Positions 12,901-21,900 of a DNA stretch of 64,000 nucleotides are shown piece by piece. The stretch spans positions 7,713,001 to 7,777,000 of the forward strand of contig OW203732.1 in NCBI GenBank assembly GCA_934045075.1. The letters run 5' to 3'. Each line of letters starts with the position of its first letter. The first letter of the stretch is position 1. The position numbers were made by a program, and so were the translations under genes. The notes under the pieces were generated by a model. That model was not told the origin of the DNA. It searched no databases and saw nothing but the letters and a program-made list of their open reading frames with translations. The DNA is from Yponomeuta sedellus (taxonomy: Eukaryota; Arthropoda; Insecta; Lepidoptera; Yponomeutidae).

Positions 12901-15900
12901 TTATGTCTATCTCGAAGTAATTATTTAAAATAATGTCTAAAGAAAATAATTAAAACTTACTTAATTATTACTTATTTAATTATTACTTATTAAAAAAAAA
13001 TTCATTAAAAGTTAGTTTTTTTTAAATAAACAGCAATTAAAATTTCTAATTGTCTTCGGCAATTTGTTATAAACTATAGGTGCCATGTATATGACACTTT
13101 TGTGCATGAGTGCTGTATTCGATCGTGGTAATTTACTTTATCATTATCTCGTAATCGTCTATTTCTTAACTCTAAAGAGCAAAGTAAAGAAAAAAGTTAC
13201 GACCATTAATTCCTAAAAGAAACGTTTATTTCGACACTCAAGGGTATCACCATTCGTTTGACACTTCTTGTGGACCGAGAACTATGAAATTGGACAAGCA
13301 AAATTTGGGCACGCTTGGTCAATCCCACACGCTTTTTCTGAGAAAAGGCCTGTGCCCTGTATGTAAATATTAACATTACATTTACATACAGACGCCGGCA
13401 CATACGTTGCCTCTGGCACCACACTAGGATACCCTGTGTCGTGGGAACCAGGAACAACGATATCACAAACATGTAAAAATCCAAGACCCGGGTTTTTTTT
13501 TGTCCCCAGCCGAGACCTCTCGCATGGTAGGCAGATGCGCTACCGCTGCGCCACAGAGGTCATCAAATACATCAAATAAACACTGCAGTGGGACGTAAAT
13601 AGGCAAAATTATTCACATAGTCAATTTCGTAGGTTCAGTTCTCGTTACCTAATCCGGAAGACGGAGAGGCGGTAGTTGATGTAGTTCCAGAGCGCCCCGA
13701 GACTACCGCCGACTGCTCCAAAGAACATGAACACGGGTAACTCGTAGAAGTCGAACGGAAACGGCTCCATCTTGCCCAGGTTGAGAAGCCCTGGAACATT
13801 CGGTTTTGACAAGGACGCTTCAAAGACGCTTTTGCGTAAGTCCAAGAGCCCAAGAGCAAGTGATTTTGGTATTGATATCATTCCATATAAGGCATTCCCA
13901 GTGCCTGTTGTGTGTGTTGATAATATTCTACACTCCCAGAAATGGCATATCAGTACAACGGACTTGTGTCTCCACTGATGGCCCTGTTCGGGAGACAAAG
14001 ATGTTTTCAGTCAAGTCGTTTCCCCTGGGAGAAATCCAGACATACTTGTAAATATTTTGATTACGTTTGTATCCCAGTCATTGTCGTCACTCATTATAAG
14101 AAAAATAAACACTTAACGTCATGAAATAAGGAAAGACACGAGTCTGGATGTCAAGTAAACCCAAGACTAGGATCAGACATTATGAGTGAACGCTATGAAA
14201 ACCGCGATTTAATTCACGAATCAGTTACCAACCAAAAGCAGTTTGGTTTCATTTCACAAACGGTGCGGATCGCAATGCCGTTTACTTTTTAATTTAATAT
14301 ACCGTAACTACTTTTATGTTAATAAAGACTTTTGAAAATCGATCAATCAATGACACTTTAAAGAACAAGAACAAGGTTTGCTTACCACTGAGATTAACAG
14401 AATAAAAACAATGAATCCTAGGTAATTATAGTTTGTGAAGAATAGATACTAGACTCGGGTTAGACACTGTGCTATCTAGCTTACAGGAACGTACGAGACA
14501 AAATATGCAAAATAAAACCTTGATTTGTGACTTTTAAAAGTATTGGCAAAGTTTAATTGCAAACCAGAATGTTGTTTATACACAAAAAACATACTACGTT
14601 TGTATTATTATTATTAAAACACTTTATTGCAGTACTAAAACGAATTTAAAAGTGCAAAGGCGAACAAAGTCGAAATGCTAACAGCATTATCTTCCAGTTA
14701 ACCTTAGCGTTGGTAAACTAGAAATACAGTCTATTAGCTTTTAGAATATATCTCGGCTACTATCGGATAAAATCGGATATATTCGTGTAACAGAAATATC
14801 GGAACTAATATGACAACAATACTTTTTCTAGAGATTATACATAGCCTTTTTGCATAACATTTGCACACTTTCTGATAATAAGTTTATTACATTTATGCGA
14901 GCCAGGGACTATCCCTATATACAGTCTGTTAGCTTTTAGAATATACCTCGAGCTCTAGAGTAGGCTTCGGGGATCGCCGAAAGCACACGAGTGTAATAAA
15001 TAACACTACTTCCTGCTCTGTATAAAACTTTTCTTCACTAATTCGAAAAGTTATGTGTGATTAAGACACATAACTCTTCAATATGACTCGAGACTTTTAT
15101 TTACATTTTACGATTGACATTTTCGAGACTGCTCCCACAGTCAAATCAAGTAATTGATTTTGTGGGGCTTTATTATAACATGTAACGTGTTCTCTTTTTT
15201 AATAATAAATACATACATACATAAAGAGATACTTAAATAAATAAATATTCATGGACATATTACACAGATCTCGTTAGCCCTATACTAAGTACAACTAAAT
15301 GACTTGTTTTATAGTTGCTAGCTCGACGATAGATTTAATACAATAATTACATAGATAACATCCAGTTACAGTTAATACAATAAATTGTATGGTAATTGTG
15401 AGGGGCCTTGGCTCAGTTTTGTTTTTTATGTAGCATATAAACGTCCAGGCCTTCTCTGACAAATAAAAACGTATTTATTTTTGCCGAAAAAAAAAAAAAT
15501 TTTATTTTTTTACACCATTTACTGACCTGGGTAGCTCAGCTCGCCTGGGTGTCCGTGGTAGGCGGACAACGCGAAGTTAAGCGTGAATGTGCACACGATG
15601 GTCCCGAAGAAGGTCCGCCAGGTCAGCGCCTGGTTCCAGAAGCTGGTCCCTTCTTCCAGAGAGAAGAGGACGCCACCTGAAGTAGACCTGTTATTAGCTC
15701 GCCGTATGCGAACGGTGCCTATCGAGACTCTATTACACTTGTAGACTTTTAGTCCGGATCTACTTACGGAAGAGTCCGACCAGGTTTCGCTCCGAATCGC
15801 AGAGCTTAATCATGGTGAGCAGAGACGAAGCTCGCGTCGTCGGTTGCTCGTCTCACAGTGCGCCGAGATGGGTGGGGCGGATCCAGGAATAGCGAAACGG

Positions 15901-18900
15901 AGCGAAACCTGGTCGGACTGTTCCGATATAACAACACCAGTAAGTAGATCCGGACTAAAAGTCTACAATCTATTACAACTGTTAGCAATCACAAAAAAAA
16001 TGGCAACACTGGAAGGAACTGTCATGTTATGGATGGCCCAAAGGACTTGCATCCAGGCCAAAATATTAAAAAAAAAACATGTTATGGCTAAAACGTAGTG
16101 ATTATATACTCTTTGGTTATGGCGGCGAATCTAAATTGATAAAATGAGAAGTATCCTGTTATATGATTGTGATTAATGATTATATCTAATACTGTGAAAC
16201 TTATCCCCTAGTTTGATTCTTTTATACAATGAACACCACGACTGTTTGGTTGTCTGGCTGTCCGTCCCTCCGTCTATCACACTAATCACATCACACTATC
16301 AACACATCACACTTCACACTAATATTATGCAGGCGAAAGTTTGTGAGTGTGTATGTTTGTTACTTCTTCACGTGTAAACGGCTGGAGCGATTTTAAGAAA
16401 ATCTGGTAAGGAGTTAGCTGATACCCTGGATAACCACATAGGCTACGTTTTACTACGGGAAAATATCTTATTCCCATGGGAAAATCGAGAAATCGCGGAG
16501 CACAGCTAGTCTGTTCAAATAATCGAATGGGATTTAACACTCGAAGTGTTAACGACAATCTTACGAGCACTTTTGCTAAACAGCGGACGAAACAAAAATT
16601 ACAATGAAATGGCACTCGGATCGGTAACGCAGAATCCAAACAATTTCCTGCCTCACTTTCGAAAGTCGGACTACGGTTCTATGATATGATATCAACCCTT
16701 TGTATGTCCCCACTGCTGGGACATAAGTCTCTTCCTGCATCTCCACCACGGGGGCAAAGTCCGGGTTGGTGGAGAATTGTAAGACACCGGGCCTAGCAGG
16801 AGTTATCAAGCCGCCCATAAGGCCACTGACATGGATTAACGACTGCCATTACATGACAGCGGGCATCAACAGACTGTTCTATCATCATCATCACCATTAA
16901 CCCAATATGTCCCCACTGAGGGGCACGGGTCTCTTCCCTGAGAAGGGTATAGGCCATACTCCACTACGGGGGCCAAGTCCGGATTGGTGGAGGCTTGCAA
17001 GACTAGTGGCTGGTCTTACTGTTAAAAGGCCAACGGTCTATACCTAATTATAAATCTATGTACCCACCTATGGGCGCGCCGAACGCCGCCGATACACCAG
17101 CGGCGGCTCCGCCGGAGACGAAGTCCCGTTTCTCGTGATCTTCGCGGAAGTACTGGAATATCCTGAAGTCCTTGTTGAGGGTAGTGCTTTTCCCTTGCGA
17201 TATGCCAGCCGCGACCACCGCGCCGCTGTGGATCATTGGCCCTTCCTGTGGGTTTTACACTTTTTAGTATGTCCAACCGTCAAAACCTTTTTACCCAGGA
17301 ACGGATAAAAATGTATGTTAAGTTAATATTGTACCTACAATAGGCGGGCTTACCACTAGTTAGTATTTTATCCTAGCCAACAAATGGGTGACGGGAAAAG
17401 ATAGGGGTAGTGCCAAACCGAGAAATTAAACTAAGAAATACTACTTTTAACCAATACAGATAAAAAATTAAATATTGTAGAAAAATAACATACTTAATAC
17501 AGAGAGTATTGTAAAGAGGTTCAAAATTTCACTGATGCCGGTGAGTCGCCCATTAGCTCAGTTGGAAAGAGCGCTGGCACGGATAGCCAGAGGTCGCGGG
17601 TTCGAATCCCGGCATGCGTGGAATTTTTAGCCTCTATATAGGTTTTTAAAATTGTCCTTAGTACGGGTTAGTGCATTAAAAATAAAAATAGTATAATCAT
17701 GTGGGTACAGCGATATCATTCCGATGTAAAAACCTTACTGCAAAGTAGGTACTCGGGGCTGTAAGTGATGCAATTTACTTCGGCCAGATGTTGCTGCCTG
17801 TACGTAATACAGAGAATAGTGTAAAGAGGTTCGAAATTTCACTGATGCCGGTGAGTCACCCATTGGCTCAGTTGGAAAGAGCGCTGGCACGGATAGCCAG
17901 AGGTCGCGGGTTCGAATCCCGGTATGGGTGGAATTTTTAGCCTCTAAATAGGTTTTTAAAATCTTCGGTCAATCCAATTTCATATATATATAGAATGTCG
18001 AATCTGATGGAGACTTTTTACTTTCATTAATGTTAATTTGTGTTGGATTTTAAATAAAAATCATAAAATTTATTTGTTTTTGTTAGAATTGGCCAAATTA
18101 TAATGTATTTGTTATCAAATAATGTAGCAAATTAATTTCTTACACGGGTGACAATTATCAGATAATTATCGGATAATTATCAAGCAGCGTAATTATCTTG
18201 ATAATTTCGAGCCCTGCCTCCAAGACTTATCAGACGTAGATTAAATAATCTGTGGTTAGTCTTTCCCTTTGCATTAGAACTGACTCTGATGAGTGTTTTA
18301 AGAAATCTTATTTCTATACGTCTGTAAAGCTCACGGTCTAATATAGATGTAAAAAATTAATATTCAATTAAAACTGTATGTAGCATTTTTTCATAGAATC
18401 GAACTTATTGACAAAACTAGCATCATGACATTGGGCAAAAGCGAGGTCTTATAGAACAAGAAGAGAAAAAATTCCGAACTTTTTATTTATAGAATATGGG
18501 GAGGATTATTGTCTTTACCAATTACCAATGAAATGTGCAAAATATGTGCCGGAGAGTATGTAGGTGCCCAAATCACTATGTGATTGGTTCATTATGTGCG
18601 TTTCCGAAGTGACGTTAATTAAGTTAATTGGGCTCACAGATGATTGGACGCTGTCGCTGTCATTGTAACGTACGTTACAATGACAGCGAAAGTGGTGGAT
18701 GGTGGAATTTTGAAAATGAAAAGGTTTTATTCAAAGTTGCGCAGTAACTGCGGCTTAATTAACGTGACAAGTCAAACTACGTGTCCATTTCAAAATTTAG
18801 ATCATTTTGGAGAAAAAATGGACAAAAAATCTAAGAAACTACCAGACTTTTATCAGAAAGCCCCTCCAATACGTCTTAAATAGATAAATAGATAAAGAAA

Positions 18901-21900
18901 CAGTCGCGCACGTTACTAATTTACTCCCATGTGAGCCTAGCAGATAATAGATTTAGTTTTGGCTGCTTCAGTGTAAAGATCTCTGTTTTGTTGCTTTTGC
19001 GTAACAATAATCGTACCTCATGCACACACTACACACACGCACACACACACGCACACAGACACACACACTTTTGCTAGTTGAAGCCAAGCTAATATAGCAA
19101 TCGTGATTACTTGATTTGCTTTGCTTTGCTGTGTTTGTCAGTTACCTATATTTCAATATATCTACCTTCATAAAAAAAAGCTTATGTCTCAATCAATTTG
19201 CCCGTGATTATCCACTGTTGGGCATCGACACCATGATTTTGATGTACTTAGATTAATTAAAATAAGAGTTTTTGAATTAAGCTACAATATATTTTTCTGA
19301 ACCACATAGTAAAATCCATCATTGGCTGCATGTACAAATTATTAAGTAACCATTGTTTATTTTAATTGTATTGCTGTGGATTTTTGTTAAATAAAATAAA
19401 AATAAAATAAATAAGCCACGCCCCCTGACTTAATTTCCGTGTGTACATACACACATTTTTAGCGGTTGAAATATATATATATTTTCAATCAATCACATAT
19501 AGCACGTTGCGTTGCAACGGTACCGGAAGTAAAGTACGGCGGCCTCTAGCAGGAATCGAAGCGGCTTTTAAGAAAAGAAAAGAAAAAGAAAAACAAATAA
19601 GAAGTAGGAAAAGGGCGCGTAATAAGGTTGCTACTGAAGAAATAAATTTTACCTTCCCACCAGCCAGACCTCCAACGACAGCGGTTATGACCCCTACGGT
19701 CTTCACCAATAGGGTCTTTATTCGCACAACCCTCGGCACTTTTACTCCGTTCAAGTAACACTTTACTTGAGGAATACCACTGCCTGCAGCTACTGGCTGA
19801 AATTTACAAAATAATACACAGTGAGTACATAGATAGAGAACACTTTATTTATTGCAAATAAACAAGGAAATTACACAGATATCTCATAATCTAAGAGTAC
19901 GGACGGCGGCATTGTCACTAAAAATGATCGCTTCCCGACAACCTTTGAAAGGACTGGAGCAATACATGGGTGAAGGTAGTAGATGAACAAAGAAATGAAA
20001 TTATTTAAGATATATATGAAAACATCGTGAGGAAACCCGCGACTTGGTTGGCTCCGCACGTATTGACTAGTCTTTCCTGTGGGCTAGGCCGACTAAGCTG
20101 TCAGGATGGTATAGGTGCTGGGCAAGCCTACACCATCTATAAAAACCATGTCCCAGGCACTACAGCGTCGGAGTGGACCCTTTACCCATCTAGTGTGAGT
20201 GAAGATACCACTGGACGCTGCATCTCATTAAGTAGATGCAAAAAGGCTAATATTATTATTATATGAATTATGAAGTAGGTCTGGTAGTGACAGTTTCAAC
20301 CATTAGGGGACCCGGCCACCACGCCAACTTACGCATGGCTTTGGCAAACTTATGTGATTAAGTTCTTGACAGCTTAAAACACAACAATAGCAGATTTAAG
20401 AGCCATCGGACACGACGACTTTTGCAGAAGCTTCTTTTGAGAAGCGATGCAAACGCGCTGCAGCATAGCATTTTATGTTTTGCTTCCGTTTTTGCGAAAA
20501 CGCTGCGCCCGCGCGCGAGATTCATGTTTCCATCGCGTGTTAAGCCGTCGTGGGCGATGGCTCTAAGGCGACAGTAATTTACTCTCCAAGGGTTTTTGGA
20601 AGAAATCTGTTACCGAGATAAGCTCGTACCTGTACATGTTATTTTTTATGTTACATTTCCCATGTTGTGGGACAGGAAATGTAATATAATTACTTATAAG
20701 AAATTGTGTTTTGCGTTCTATAAAATACAATAATATGAACAACTTACCTCAACATATGCGACTAGTACAGATCCAATGAACACTATAGAAATGTTTGACA
20801 ACACCCAAAGTAGGTACGGAATGTATAATTTATCGTCCAACACATATTTATCAACAGCTGAAAAACTTTGTTCAAGAAATGTATAATTTAATTAGCTTAA
20901 CGGATTGTGGCAATCTGCTTGCCGCTTTAATCCTTATTACAAAAGGGCCAAACGGGACAGTGGTGTTTTTGCTTACGGTAAATTAAATTAAAATTAAAAT
21001 TATTTAAATTAAAATTAACTTGGAGCTACATACAGGGCGTCCCACGGCTATGCCACATGGAGGGAAAATGCCTTGAATATTGTAGATGGAACATTTTACT
21101 GAAAGAGGATATTATTTTAATTTAAAAAACAATTTAAACTGCCTTCATTGATTTTTAAATAATTACATGGTTGAACTGGGAATCGAACCCGCTACGCGTG
21201 AAAAATAAATCCTGTAGCCACTGTTGCTTTATGATACCGATCAAAAGGCGACATCATAAGGATTATGTCTTGCTTAATAAAATAGTGTCAGAAATAAAAG
21301 AGAAAAAGATCCTTCCTTTTATTTCTGACACTATTTTATTACTTACTAAAAAGTATATACTCTACACTCTGAGAAACATTGATGTTTAAAAAGGATACAT
21401 TTTTTTAATTCCCTATATTTGATTTTTGAGAATTCCTCTATACAAATATCAATGATAAACGCTATAAGGGCTGTGATAACCCCTATGAGGAGGAATATGA
21501 ACCATCGGGCCATGTCTTTCCATACAACGAAGGCATACCCTCGTGTGCGCTCTTCATCCAATAGCAGATGGTTTTCACAAGTGTCATAGTCCAAACTCTG
21601 AAAAAAAGATTTTTTTTGTTTAGTAGTCCCTAATGGCCTCGCATAGTTATTAATTATAAAAATTTTATTGTTAATATTATTATTTCTTAATAACTCACGA
21701 TGCTCACAAATAGTTATACATATATTAAACTGGCTCTGCCCCGCAGTGTTACCCGCGGTTAATCGATTTTCTCATGGCAATATGATATTTTCCCGCAATA
21801 AAATGTAGCCCAGTCAACTAACTCTATTTATATATACTTCATGTAATGATTGCCCATTTTTTGTTATGATCAGAATTGGCAGAGTTTTTACAAATAAGTT

